This document shows positions 10,168 to 23,887 of a stretch of 64,000 nucleotides of DNA, one piece after another (the stretch's first letter is position 1; each line of letters opens with the position of its first letter). Position numbers and translations under genes: made by a program. The stretch comes from Phycomyces nitens (taxonomy: Eukaryota; Mucoromycota; Mucoromycetes; Mucorales; Phycomycetaceae). Where the stretch lies: assembly GCA_022702545.1 (NCBI GenBank), contig JAHRBC010000004.1:2666001-2730000 (forward strand), in the 5' to 3' direction. The notes beneath the pieces are model-generated. The model did not search any database and was not told the DNA's origin. It was given only the letters and a program-made list of their open reading frames with translations.

Positions 10168-13100
10168 TTAAACACTGTCCTCAAACTGCTGAAGAGCAAA
10201 TGAAAAGATAAGCTGGACATTGAGTCTGGGATCCACTTTGCAGCCCTGGACCTCATTACAATAGTCATGCGTCACTCGAATGTCTTCTCCAAACAAGACA
10301 TCAACCAACTCGCCCTACAATAGATAAATCAGTCTATGCTGAAGAAGAAAAAAAGTCATTCCACCTACAGTCTCGACATGGTGAATCTCAATCATATTTG
10401 CACTGAATCCAGCAATGAATGGGTATCGATAGACCACATTATCAACCAGATTCTCCCACTCAAACAACACAGGCGACCTGCAACCTAATTTTAGCCACCG
10501 TGTTTGATGTCTATTGACTTACGTCTCGTCCTGCAGCAAGACATTCCTAGTGTTGTTGATATAAAACACCAGTTTGTTGTAGCACACCAGCACCTTTTCC
10601 CTCTTGACCTTGAAGGTGGTCAGTGGCTTGCTGTCCAGCAAATATTTACAGAAAACACTCAAAGGCCAGTCGATATCTTTAATCAGGTTATTAGGACGCC
10701 CAAGGTTGCTGAGGTTAATCGTCTCAAAGCCTTGTTCACACGCGACAAACAGCCGGTCGCCAACAAACTGGATATCGAAGCAGTCGGTTCCAACACAGAA
10801 TCCCTAATAATAAGAATAATAAAGAGAATATGGATATCTGGATATTTTGATCTTTGGACTGTCTCACGTACCTTGTCAGAGTCAAACCATGAAGTAGAGG
10901 ATCCAATAAAGTTTCTTTTTGGCGGGTGCATCATGATTGATTTAATGTTGGTCTTTGGCCTTAGAGTGTAAAAATCACTATTGTTTCCCCTGCGCTTCTT
11001 GTAGATCAAGTAATCAAGACCATTGTACTGTCCAATTCTCATAAAGTGGACGTGCTTGTCAATCTCGTTTGCTAGCCGCTCTGGGGGTCGTGGGTTAAGG
11101 CGATCACTGAGGGCATCGAGTGGGTAGGCCGTGAGCACCTTGTCTATATCCAAACAGTTATATATGCATATTTCTGGATTGAATCCTTAAAAGCAAAGTA
11201 CCTGCGAGTACAAGAAGAACACGGTATTTAGCCATCACTGTTAGTTGAGTGATATTCCGGGTAGGAAAGCTTCGGCGCAAGCTATTATCTTCTCGATTCA
11301 GAAAGTACACATCAGTGTCTGTACCAATGGCCACACATTTTTGTCCATGGACGTTTACTAGACAAATATTAGTACTTTAGATATATAAAAAACCGCAAGG
11401 GGTTACCAAAAGGTGCCGTGGATCGAACTGTGCCCTGTCCTCCCATGGGAACGGCCGCACCGATTGTAAATGAATGGTCATCGATGGAATCCAGGCGACA
11501 AATGTCCATATCCTCCCATCGCTCTCCTGCAGCCGCCTTTGCTATATTGATGGTCGAAACCCATTTGCTGACTTCTTCCGTGGTCTTGAAGGAGATCTGT
11601 ACGGGATCTTCGCGTTGTCCAATACTGGATATCTCTAGTATATACTCGTTCGTCTGTAGGCTATTTGAGCTCCCATTACGAAGAGAGGAAGACAATGAGG
11701 TCACGGGTAATTCGCGACAATTGACCAGTACGATTGGAATTGGTCTCTTTAGAATCTTATACTCTTCTTCTCCATTGGAGGTCTTTGACTTTGTAAACAA
11801 CAAAAAGTTGTCGAGAACAAACATCTTGATATCTGTATCATTTATATTCTTGACCTTTACTGATCCATGAAATAGTACTTTGCGGGAAGGGTCCAAGAGT
11901 CGGAGGGGAGTATAAAAAAGGTTTTTGGCTCGGGGACCGAGACCCTTTTCGAGTAGCTGAAGAGTAATGATATCTGAAGAGGCTGCGATTTCCTCATCGC
12001 TTACACTCGTTGTGTAGGTTACGACAGCAATACACTGTAGGAGATCATTGTATGTTGGGTTATCATTGGGGGTATTGCTGGCCAGAGTCTTGAGAATCAG
12101 CCCAAGCGTAACACTGCGACGAACAGGCTGAAGCAAGACGTGCAAGAACCCAAGTCGGTTGAAGGCAGGGCTGTATCCAAGATCATTAATGAACTTTCCG
12201 AATTCAGGGTACTTTTCGCTGTACTTCTTGATGGTCAAGGTCATCCAGGGTATGCTTTTAGAGTACTTTCTGACCGGCTCTTCGAAATCAAGGTAGTACT
12301 TTAGGAATATGTCGTCTATCCTTGGCAGACACTTTTCTTCATAGCCATCCACACGTCTGGTGATTTCGTCATACATTGCATCACTCTTTTCAAGGAACCA
12401 TTTGTAGTTGGGAAACATAATGTCCATGAGTTTCTGGTTTTCTTCTGGAGGAAGCAGCTTTGTGGCCAAGAGTTCAGGAATCACCATCTATACCCAAGGA
12501 AAAAAAACAAACAAACAAACGTTGATCATCTTTGTAATAAATCATTATTATCATTATTATAATAATAATAATCTTTACCTGGTCAATAGCCTTTAGTAGA
12601 TTGAGATGATTTCGCTCAGTGTATATTAATTCGTACATATTCTCCTGGCGTGCAATTTCTGATTTCGGCAGACTCTTGAGTAGTTCTTCAGGAACATTTT
12701 TTGCCCATGATTTATGGTCCTTGTACTTTAGGATGCTCTATTTAGTACAGTTCATTCCATTATCCATACTCACATCTTCTGGGTCTTTGGGCGAATTGTC
12801 ATCAAGAACCAGGGGTTGATACTAAACAAAGTTAAAACCAGCCACACCCAAAAATAAACTCAATATATGTATACATACATATATATATATATATATATAA
12901 AAATATGGCTCTACTTTAGTCTTTTTTTTATGTAACTCACAACCATTCTCCTGTCCCCTTGTCGATTGGGGCAACTCTGTGCATAGCAACCACCTTGATA
13001 TTTGGGTGAACAGGTTGGAACATAACACGCTGTGAGGCCCGTGATTACTCCTTGGATCTGGGCTGATTTTTGGGGGTCTGGCATGTCATCATTGTCTATG

Positions 13101-13926
13101 AGAGTGAATATTTCGTCGCTAGTCTCAAACACCGAATTGGCTTGGACCGAACGGGGTGATAATAGTGTGGGTAAGAAGACTGGGGCAGGGTTGTGCCAGA
13201 GCAAGTTGACTAGAGTAGTACAGTCCTGCTTGGACACCCGATCGGCAAACACCTTGAAGAGAGCTGCCTATGTGTAGTAATCACAAGGATCGAGCGTAAG
13301 CAGAAATATAATGGGTTGTACAGACAAACTCTTCACTCTTCACTCCTCATCATCATTCTCATCCTCCTCCTCCTCTAATTACCACTGCTTCTTCACCCGT
13401 AAACGCATTTTCAATGGTCCCATCACAAGCCAGCCTACGCGTCTTGCGGTAAAAGCGAATGCGCCTTATAAACGTGTTTCTGAGGCAGGACATACAGGCA
13501 TAGGGTGAGACAGAGTCTCTGCCATATATTCGCTGGGGGGATCGCTGGATCTGCAGCTTGTCTGTGGTCCGTTGTCTGTGGGCAGCAGGTGTACGGATAT
13601 ATTGTGGCGAAGAATAGGTGTAGAAAGACTCTAGTGGCCGAGATCCTATTTCTCGACTGGTCTGTCGACGGACGACACAATTTGGGTGGTTGCTGGCAAG
13701 GTTCTCGGGTGTCTGTATTGCAGATAAGAGTTGGTTTTTGTTTTATTACAGTTGGCCTACTTACGTTTGGAAGCTCCATATGCTCCTTTTCGCTCCCCTG
13801 GACTCGAGTGGTGACTGACCGACCAACCTGAGGCCCTAATTGAAGTGGAGAAAACTGGAGGCGCATTTGGACCCACTGGTCAAGGTCGATGTTTGGAGTA
13901 GACACGAATAGCTTGGGTGAGCTCAT
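10168..13926 (-). CDS. Rho1-type guanine nucleotide exchange factor (DEP-DH-PH-CNH; Rom2/Rgf family)
   Basis: Model complement(join(10168..10314,10369..10477,10523..10803,10872..11143,11202..11357,11407..12487,12579..12737,12774..12821,12941..13267,13383..13712,13765..13926)), 1023 aa, all introns in phase. Domains: a DEP-like region at about 135-235 (DGTIENAFTGEEAVAALFKV, ending near DEIFTLIDNDD); a Cys-rich link (CYVPTCSPKYQGGCYAQSCP) typical of fungal Rom2/Rgf proteins; a DH domain at about 315-510 (RQENMYELIYTERNHLNLL, then LGFLHVLLQPVRR); a PH domain at about 545-675 (KVLFHGSVKVKN, WVSTINIAK); and a CNH/citron domain from about 705 to the end (KCVAIGTDTDVYFLN, YPFIAGFSANMIEIHHVETG). Such proteins load GTP on Rho1 at sites of wall growth and act upstream of glucan synthase and the Pkc1 pathway. 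The 330-nt exon 2 is inferred from frame continuity and the DEP match. Confidence 0.93.
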
Positions 13927-14550
13927 TTTCTATATCTATAGCGAATGACGCCGTATGGATAGAGTTGGATCTCTTGTAGGATAAAGAGGCGCAATAAGTA
14001 ATAAAAAGGAATGGTTTGGAATATCTCGGAATTCTTGTCAGCTTTGCTCATCAAACTATCCGTAGCCTTTTTTATTTTATTTTATTTTATTTTATTATAA
14101 ATATTTAAACCACAGTTTGTTACACTTGAGCCCAAAAGACACATGGAGAATGATGAGGAGGGACAAGAAATCATTAGCGAAAATAAACAACCTTTTTTTG
14201 TTTCTTGTTTTTCAGCCCTAAAGCGCACAATCATTGTTTTACAGCCTTTAATGATTCTAGCCATAGAGTTGACCCAAGTCCAGGGATCCAAACTCTCTTG
14301 AGAGCAGAAAGTCCCTTTAAGTAGGCAGGCCAATCACAGCCCTGCGATCCATGGCACATTTTGCACATTTTGCACATTTTGCACATTTTGCACATTTGCA
14401 CACTTTGCACATCCCCTTTATAATTTTCCATCTCACAAGCAGCACAAATGACTAAAAAAGAAAAAAAAGGGCCTGATTTGTGGGTATGGAGGATTTTATG
14501 TCAAAAGATATATGTAAAAAATAAAATAAAATATGAATTTTGGGGCCAGT
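13927..14550. other. Intergenic region between WC-1-like gene and Rho GEF
   Basis: A 624 bp spacer: promoter of the Rho GEF and 3' flank of the WC-1-like gene. It contains a (TTTTA)n stretch at about 14070-14096 and the 9-bp tandem repeat listed separately. No gene is seen. Confidence 0.5.
14354..14411. repeat. Minisatellite of 9-bp unit GCACATTTT
   Basis: Four to five near-exact head-to-tail copies of GCACATTTT followed by shortened and mutated copies. It lies about 140-200 bp past the stop of the WC-1-like gene, probably in its 3' UTR. Confidence 0.9.
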
Positions 14551-16747
14551 CTATGCACCCGTAGCCTTGTACTTTGTCTGGAGTGTCTTTGCATATCGCA
14601 AGCCACACGCATTGCACAGCTCTTTTGGGCCATTCGGACCCCTTCTCCACTCGGGTGAGTCTTGGGATTGACACTGGGCGCACATCTTTGATACTTCCAT
14701 CATGTTTTTTCTCTTTCTCTGCTACACACCAAGTCAGTAAACACACAACCAGACCATAATGAATATACATACCTTTTTGCGCTTTGGCCCAGACAGAGCA
14801 TCTATCTGCTCCTGGAGCCTCTTGTTGGACAGCTGTAGTTGATGGAGCTCGTATTGCCAGCTCGTGCCCCGTATTGACTCTATTTCACAGAATACATTTT
14901 CCTGGAGGTTATTGGTTGTCCTAAACGCAACTTCTCGGCCAATTCGTGTCTGGACAAGTGCAAAGGTAGGCCCTGATTGAGACGATTCATCTCCGGGATA
15001 GAATGTGGAAGTTACGGTGGAATAGTTGCCCTTTTCATTAAGGATCGAATGTTGAAGATTGACTCGCTGGCCCTGGGAGACGAGATCAAATGCACGGCTC
15101 ATGTCTGGAATCTCATGGTTTGGAATGTATTGGTATATCGATGCTCCCTCGAGAGACTCTGCAGAGAAGCCAATGATTTCCTGGCACTTTTGGGCTACAT
15201 GCAAATACAGGCCAGTCAGACTGGTCTTTGCCCAGAACTCTGTTTCGTCGGCTGAACTGGAGCAGATATCTCGCCACTGCAGTTTATAGACTGGTCTCTG
15301 GCGACCAGATAGGACCAGACACTTTCTGCTCTTGCTCTGGTCCATATGGAGTCTGCCACGACACTCCATCCACATGTAGCCCGAGTTCTTGCGCCTTACG
15401 CGAAACAAGAGGTCGATTACCTTTCCGCTGTTTCCACTTGCGGCTGCCTCTTTGATTTCCCGCATGACTGGCACAATGTCCGATGGGTGGCAGATTGAAC
15501 TGAGTGACTTGCCAAGTAGATCACTAGGCTCATACTCGAGCAGACTTGTGGTTGCACTGGAGCAGTAGAGAAAGAAGCCTTTGAGGGAGATGACATGGAT
15601 AAAGTCCACTGACTGGTCCAGGACCAGCTTATTCCACTCTACCAATTGGCTCTGTTCGTTTTCTGAATCGCATCTAGCCTTGGATTTTATGAGTGCCATG
15701 ACCTCTGGATTGGCCAAGAAGTTATGGCCACCTAGACTGGGAAGTTCCCGGAAATAATCGTCCATTTGGTCCAGGACAGACCCTAGATTATGTTAAGGTA
15801 CTGGTATTGTTTGACATTCAACTTACTGCTGGGCAATTGGAGTGGCAGGGGATTCTGCTGATAGTTTATCAAGTACGTGCCATCTATATAACAAATGTTA
15901 GCAACCCACAGGTATGTGTATGTGTATGTGTGTTTGTTTGTTTTTTTTTATAAAGCTATTCACCCTTCATTTTCTCCATAATTGAGTTTGGCTGCTCGAC
16001 CAGATCCACCTGCAGCCCCACATAATAGGCTACCTCGCCTTGGCTATCAAGGAGTGGAATGACCGTAATGAGGTTCACAAAGGCCTAGAATATAAAATGT
16101 GAGCAATTTGGCTTCCATTGGCTTCCATGACAAATGGTAAAACCTAAATAAATTGCTTACTTGACCTCCTTTACGATAATTTATGATGCTTGCCTGGTGC
16201 TCTCTGTTTTGGACCAGCTGGGCCTTTAGATGGTAGACAGCCTGATTGTCTGTATAGAGCCGCCTGGATCCTCCGGTCACCAAGCCATCTGGGGCCTGTA
16301 GGAATCTACAATTCTTTCCCAGGATTTCGCTCGAGCTGTATCCCGTCAGGGTTTCGAATGCTGGCGAGCAATAGATGATGGGACAATCGTACTGACGGGC
16401 ATCGGATACCAGGAACGAGCAAGAGAGATCAATGGGCCCCAAGTTTATTTGAGGATTAGGTCTAACAATATATATATATATATATATATATTTTTGATTG
16501 TTTTTTTTTTTAAAAAAAAGATGGTCTTGCTGATGATACCTCTCCTTTACCTGTTGGCAATACTCGAGAGGATCTGAATCATATCAAAGCCTGAATTGGA
16601 GTAGACGCCTGCTATTGGGGCCGATGGTGTTCGTACAGGGGCAGCATGTACCTGAAGAGGCTCGACGGTTTCCTCTAGGATCTCAAAGGCTGGCTGGTAT
16701 TCAGCAGTTTCTTCTAGGGTAAGAGTGGATATCTTGTAGTGGGGCAT
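14551..16747 (-). CDS. wc-1: White collar-1-like blue-light photoreceptor/transcription factor (LOV-PAS-PAS-GATA)
   Basis: Model complement(join(14551..14721,14773..15782,15827..15883,15964..16084,16161..16461,16551..16747)), 618 aa. Residues about 70-195 form a LOV domain: [20 protein letters not shown] then [12 protein letters not shown], with the flavin-adduct cysteine at residue 117 and the R-F-L-Q signature intact, so it should bind flavin and be photoactive. Two further PAS domains follow ([17 protein letters not shown] about 265-355; [19 protein letters not shown] about 385-480). The C-terminus has a GATA zinc finger of the C-X2-C-X18-C-X2-C type (Cys 576, 579, 598, 601) preceded by a basic stretch. 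This is the WC-1/WcoA/MadA architecture; Mucorales usually have several paralogues and I cannot say which this is. It should pair with a WC-2 partner and drive light-responsive transcription in the nucleus. The upstream in-frame TTG extension was rejected in favour of ATG at 16745-16747. Confidence 0.94.
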
Positions 16748-17133
16748 CGAATTGGAAGCCAAATAAATAGAGTACTAGAACAACAAGTGTGCAATTGATT
16801 AAGAGTATTTATCTGCAAAAATTGGGAATCGACTGAACCCAAATACATCAAGAGGCCCTGAATGATCATTGGCCAACTGGCTTGCGTTCTTTTTTTTCCA
16901 AATCGGCTCCTTTCGATCGTCTTTAGGTATTCAAAACTACCTATTATTATATGTATATATAAATCAAAATTAAAATATTTATATATATAAATAAAATATA
17001 GGCATTGCAAGAGACACACTTTTATACAGGCCCCGCGCACCGTCCCCTTGGCCATTTTTCATTTAAATATTTAAATATCACTTTAAGTTTTTTTTTCATA
17101 TATATATATATATATATATTCATCATCTTCATC
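16748..17133. promoter_or_regulatory. Divergent promoter between WC-1-like gene and MAP kinase
   Basis: A 386 bp region between two start codons on opposite strands. It is strongly AT-rich, with a TA-repeat block (about 17099-17119) 15 bp before the MAPK ATG. Shared regulation is possible but not shown by any motif I can name. Confidence 0.5.
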
Positions 17134-18697
<1,564 letters not shown>

Positions 18698-18814
18698 AGA
18701 TTGGGTGATTATATTAATCGCCCAATTGATCCCTCCATTCCTACACTCATTAATCAACCCAATCAATCAATCAATCAATAAATATGTTTAAAATAGTATA
18801 TTGAAATGGCCAGC

Positions 18815-18862
<48 letters not shown>

Positions 18863-19040
18863 TACATACATATATTATTGGGCTTTATGCTGAAGATGAG
18901 TCACACAGCCTTGGTGATTGGCTTGGGATTTCTGAATACCGACTCTGGTTGATTTGTTCATTCACCTGATTTTATCTCTCTTTCTCTTCTTCTCTTCTTC
19001 TTTTTCTTTTTTTTTTATTAAATCCTTAAAGAGCGATGCC
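18698..19040. promoter_or_regulatory. Upstream region of the AreA-like gene with long (TA)n
   Basis: A 343 bp spacer. It contains TCAATCAATCAATCAATAAA (about 18763-18782), a (TA)n block with short TATACATA variants (about 18820-18872) and a CT-rich pyrimidine stretch (18970-19018) just before the start codon, a common fungal promoter feature. Confidence 0.55.
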
Positions 19041-20339
19041 ATGAGTCAATCGTTTGGGTCATCTCGTAATTCCTTTCGTCCAACTGAACCACCCATGGAA
19101 CGAGAAGGTTCATTTTCAGCCTCTCCTTCTTCAGCCGCTGCAGCTCTTTTATCCGACTCACTCTTCCCTCCTCGCAAACCAAAGGCAATGGTGGAAGACG
19201 ACGACGACGATGACGACGACGAAAAGGACGAATCAGAGGGTCGCCCAAAGGAAGATCCTCTGGCAACACAGGTCTGGCGACTGTACACCAAAGCAAAGGA
19301 CAATCTGCCAAACGGCTCCCGACTCGAGAACCTGACCTGGCGGATGATGGCCATGACGCTCAAGAAGAAAGCCGAACGTACTGCTCAGGCCCAGTTAGAT
19401 ACCACCGACTCTCCTCCACCCCCAGACGACACCACAACCCTGCTGTCATCCTCGGCACCTCTCTATGGGCAGCAGATGCTAGGCTATCCAAAGCAAGATC
19501 CAAACGTGCTTGTGTATGGATCTGCACGCGCCTCGTCCCTTGTAAGCCAAGCCCTTTATTTAATCTTGATTGCTGGTTAATGAATGGGCAACAATGATTA
19601 TTAGAGCACACCCTATTATTCCCTTGGAAGTGGGACATCCAGTATAACCATCCCAGCAGACTCTGACATGGATTACCAGCCAGAATCCTTTATCGATCTC
19701 TCCAACCAACCTTCCTATCCCTCTTATCCATCCCAGCTATCCCATCCGTCCCAGCCATCCCATCCCTTTGGTCTTTCTCAGGCACCATCCCAATCCAACC
19801 CACTCTACTCTACACAGCCATCTACGGCTGAAAAACATACTCCTGTCCATGCCGGTGCTCTTAGCTTTGAAGAGATCCTCAACCTATACTATAATACACC
19901 AAAACCATCCATTGCAGAATCGCCTCAACCGCAAGCTCCAAAACCAGTGCCAATATCCTCAAGTACACCGCCAGAGGGGGGAGCACGGCAGCGGTCAGTC
20001 GGCAGCATGAGTGCCTTTCGTATATCCCAGTCGCCAGTCGAACACGAAACAGCCTCACGACCCACTCGACACCTTCCTGATCGTGCACTCGATTCTCCAA
20101 ATGGCTCAGAGGACGCCAAAAAGGATCCATCTGCGGCTGTCAGATGCACAAACTGCTCTACTACCACAACTCCCCTGTGGCGACGTAACCCTGAAGGGCT
20201 TCCGCTTTGTAATGCATGCGGACTATTCCTTAAACTGCACGGAGTTGTCCGGCCTTTGAGCCTCAAGACAGACATTATCAAGAAACGTAATCGAAGCGGG
20301 TCTACGGCTGCAGTGAATACAACCTCTACAACCATGGCC

Positions 20340-20376
<37 letters not shown>

Positions 20377-21050
20377 CTAGTACTGGTGGGATGGCTGGAA
20401 ATAAGGCCAACAAGGGCAAGACTCCAGCCTTTCTCCAGGCTGTCTATTCCAACAATTCTGGCTCGTCAACTACAGCTGAACCGATTTCAATTGACCCCAT
20501 GCCTGTCAGTGGACTATCGGTATCACTTCCACACACTTCGGCTCGTCTCACAAGTGGCCCAAGTTCTGGAGGACGCCCACTGACTGTCAATCCCCAATGG
20601 CCTTCAGAAACGATCAACAAACGCCAGAGACGCAGGTCTTTGAGTGATAAGCGCCAGCCTAAGCTGCAGTCTCAAACCCAGTCCCACATCACTCCAGGAT
20701 CATTGCCCAACCAGTCTCCTTTTGGTGGCGAAGGGTTTGGCAAGGTTCTTTTGCCGAGAAGACAGCCGCAATTTGTATCGATTGAGCCCCAACAGGTCCA
20801 TCAGAACCCTTGGACCACTTCACAAACCGGTTCATTTAACCAGCCATCTCTACACCCTTCCTCGTTCCCTCTCCATCTTACTCCAGACCAGCTTCACCAA
20901 TTGATGATGCTGCAGCAAGCCACCCAGGCAGCAGCAACAGCCACCAGTAGTAGTGAAGCCGACCATCAATACGACTATTCAAAAGATGCAATGGACTATG
21001 ATCCTTCTCCGGCTGGCTCGCTTGATCGACGAAAATCCCATTGGCGATAA
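19041..21050 (+). CDS. areA: AreA/Nit2/Gln3-like nitrogen regulatory GATA factor
   Basis: Model join(19041..19541,19605..21050), 648 aa. Residues about 80-112 hold the AreA-type DUF1752 motif ([20 protein letters not shown], then [10 protein letters not shown]), diagnostic of fungal nitrogen GATA factors. A single zinc finger, [20 protein letters not shown] then [13 protein letters not shown], has C-X2-C-X17-C-X2-C spacing (Cys 348, 351, 369, 372) with a basic tail DIIKKRNR, as in AreA. The rest is Ser/Pro/Gln/Asn-rich, with an Asp run near residue 53 and an Asn tract after the finger. Such factors bind GATA sites and activate genes for secondary nitrogen sources; nuclear. Start at 19041 chosen because the frame upstream is only a poly-pyrimidine translation. 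An overlapping ATG at 19036 (ATG CCA TGA) makes a 2-codon upstream ORF. Confidence 0.93.
20340..20380 (+). repeat. AAT trinucleotide tract coding poly-Asn in the AreA-like protein
   Basis: Tandem AAT units broken by ACT, inside the coding sequence just after the zinc finger. They give an Asn-rich spacer. Confidence 0.9.
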
Positions 21051-21764
21051 AGAAGGATAAAAAAAATCTACAAGCCTCTCTCTTTTTTTTTGTGTGTATG
21101 TATGTATGTATGTGTATGTATGTGTGTGTATGTGTGTGTATGTGTGTGTGTGCATATGAACATGTATAAAGGATAGTTCTTTACACAACCCATTGTACCT
21201 TCATTCTTTTTCTTATTATTTACTGTACATGCTTTGGTTACCTTTTATATATCTGGATAAAGTAATGATAACCTGTTATAATAAAACAATCTTGTCGGAT
21301 TACGCCCATTTGGATACCATAGAAAGACTGGCAACTCAATGTGGAGCCCTGTGTATGTATGTATGTATGTATGTATGTGTGTGTGAGTGAGGAGGAGGAG
21401 GAGGAGGAGGCTAGGAACCATGTCAGTCTATCTGTTACAAGAAAGCCCTTGGTCAACAGTCGTCTTGGTGTACCAGATACCTGGGTTATCCCGCACACCA
21501 TTGCTCTATTCAATGAGCATCTGTAGATTGATTGTAAATCGACTCTAGAGCCACATTCAATAAATCAATAATCATTACAACGTCAATCTTATTCAAAACA
21601 AAATCAATGGCAGTCAAACATGCCAGTTAAATACAAACCGTCAAGACAATTTTTTTTGCTGTTGTATAATTAATTAATTAATTAATTAATTCCAAAAAAA
21701 AAAGAAATCGATTTTTAATAATAGTTTTTATAAACCACTGGCCGATTAGAACAACTTGGAAAGG
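21051..21764. other. Intergenic region rich in short tandem repeats
   Basis: A 714 bp spacer. It holds (TATG/TGTG)n at 21094-21154, (GTAT)n then GTGTGT and (GAG)n at 21352-21409, and (TTAA)n at 21666-21691. No gene is supported; ORFs here are translations of the repeats. Confidence 0.6.
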
Positions 21765-23887
21765 ATGCCAACAATTGCCACCAAATATCGAGCGAATTGT
21801 CTATACATTAATGAATTCAATCCTGAACATCCAATCATCATTCCTCCAATCGGATCCAAAAGGATCTCAATGACAGCCAAACAATGTCTAAAGATCCTTT
21901 TGGCCAAAAAGGAGTATGCAAAAGCACTCGAGATCTTGCGTGGATTACTTGGTATCAATCATTATAGAGTCAAGGCGTTTTGGAGGGTTTGTCATGACTT
22001 ATCTAGCCCGTGGATTCCTAATGTCTACAATAGGTTGCAGCAGACATTATAAACCATTTGGATCCAGACGCCTTGCCAGGATTCTTGCATGCAGCATTCA
22101 TCACATCCTCATTGTTGAATGTAAGACTACAAGGAAAATCTAATGATCGCATTGGCTCATAATTGTTGTGTCAAGGGAATGATCATATTTGAAACGTGGA
22201 TCAATTGTCTTTTGAATGACAATAAGAGACAGCAAGCACTCGAAGAAATGGAAATGTAAGAATGGTCGGAACAAAACAGTTGGTTGACACTGTTTTTAGA
22301 CGTATCGATACCCATCCTTTCAACAAGAACGCCAATGTATGCAGACTGTATGCCTTGTTAAGGTTCAAGGAGTGGAGAGAAAAGGTTGAGGCCAAGGAAA
22401 TGATTAAAATTGAGCTGAATTCTGACGGTGAAGAAGAAGAAGACGATGAAGAAGATGAAAACGACAAGGAAAGAAGGGAACGGACGGAAAACTCTTTGGC
22501 TAGTCGTCTCTTGGGGATTGTAAAAAAGGCCGCGGACATGATCCCAGGCGATTCACAGCTCAAGGGTGCTCAATTGGAGGTGAGCAATTGCTTTGCTTTA
22601 AAGACAGCGTCAAGAAGTATTAATGGATTGGCATTTATTGATCTAGTTATTAGTGTACCTAAAGGACTTTAATACCAAAAAGAGTGTGATGAAAAAGATA
22701 TATAGATATGCTGTAAAGAGAAGAGACCCGAGCCAGATGAGGTGAGAATACATGTGTATATATATATTGTTTGGTCAAAATCCATTTAATTACGCTCAAT
22801 TAACTCTTGTCAGCCTCTTGCTGTATTATTGGCCTGAAAACCATGTTGGATCCACCGACTGGAAGAATGCTGCCCTCTGTGTATGCCAATGGGACCCAAT
22901 TGCAGATGTCAATGTTGCCCTTCGACCACTCCTTGAAAATCTCAAGGAAAAAATACCAGGACTACCCAGTCGTAAGAATGGCTTGAAGAAACGGGCAAAT
23001 AAGATCCACAAGACCCCAGCCCGTTCATCCAAAGCAGCTCACAAGAGAGTACCAGTTGTGACATCAATGCACGACCACGGTAAGGACTATTGAATGGCTA
23101 TGTTTCCTACACAATAGATGCTTATTGGCATGCTCTGTAAATCAAATCATCCAAAGAATATGAGAATTCTGTCCGGAATACATGCTTTGAAGAAGTATCG
23201 GCATGGATTGTTTCGTTTGACTTGCTATTAAATCGACTTTCCAATGGTGCGGCTGATAATTGGACAATCCAAAAGGCACTACAGATAGTCGAGTTTTACA
23301 AGTAAGAAGAAGCAGACCTGGATATCATTATCATTATTATCATCTCAATCTCAATCTCATTTATTTATTTATTTCTTAGTATTATGCGAACACTTCCTCG
23401 TTACACTAACCGTCAATACATTATTAAATTCCTGTTGGAGAACGTCTGTAATCGTGATATGGAAACCCCTATTATGAGACTCATTGAGCTGTGTAGAGAC
23501 GAGCCTCTTGGACAAGGGATTCTAAAGATTGAGAAGCTTGAGAAAATCCTGGAGCATTGTACTATACTCAAATGGCACTATGAAGTCATCCAGCCTAAAC
23601 CACAAGAGAGACATGTTCCCAAAGTACTGTCAGACCCTTTTATCTCTTCAAAATTCAATGAAATTGGAGAAGAAGTATGGGAAGAAATACAGGAAAATAC
23701 GCCAGAAAATAACAAGAGCCGCATACTTCTGAAAATCCACAATGGTCGCACTGAAGCAGATATCTTGACCAAGCTCCAGAATCTAATTTTGAAAAAGACC
23801 TTGAAAACCCCAAGCCAAGTCTACAAAAATATCGAAATAGAGTCTGAAGATGAATTACAAGATGACCATGAATCCTCACCCTGCTAA
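21765..23887 (+). CDS. Probable TPR-like protein; candidate RNA polymerase I core-factor subunit (Rrn11/TAF1A-like)
   Basis: Model join(21765..21986,22034..22120,22176..22255,22300..22579,22647..22741,22814..23079,23157..23301,23380..23887), 560 aa. Eight exons close in frame and give a helical, repeat-like protein: AKALEILRGLLGINHYRVKA, then VAADIINHLDPDALPGFLHA, then a segment around EEMEIRIDTHPFNKNANVCR, an acidic insert (DGEEEEDDEEDENDKE), LLLYYWPENHVG, and a C-terminal half with WTIQKALQIVEFYNIMRTLP. The pattern of helical pairs plus a Lys/Arg-rich middle and acidic insert suggested Rrn11/TAF1A, a Pol I core factor that nucleates rRNA transcription, but no single motif proves it. Intron 23080-23156 has a competing upstream acceptor (TAG at 23115-23117) that would give an immediate stop. 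Confidence 0.6.

Noticed and set aside
13435..13926. 163-codon uninterrupted ORF at the start of the Rho GEF
   Set aside because: Only the first 54 codons are kept; the GTAAGT at 13764 and frame change restore the DEP region in exon 2.
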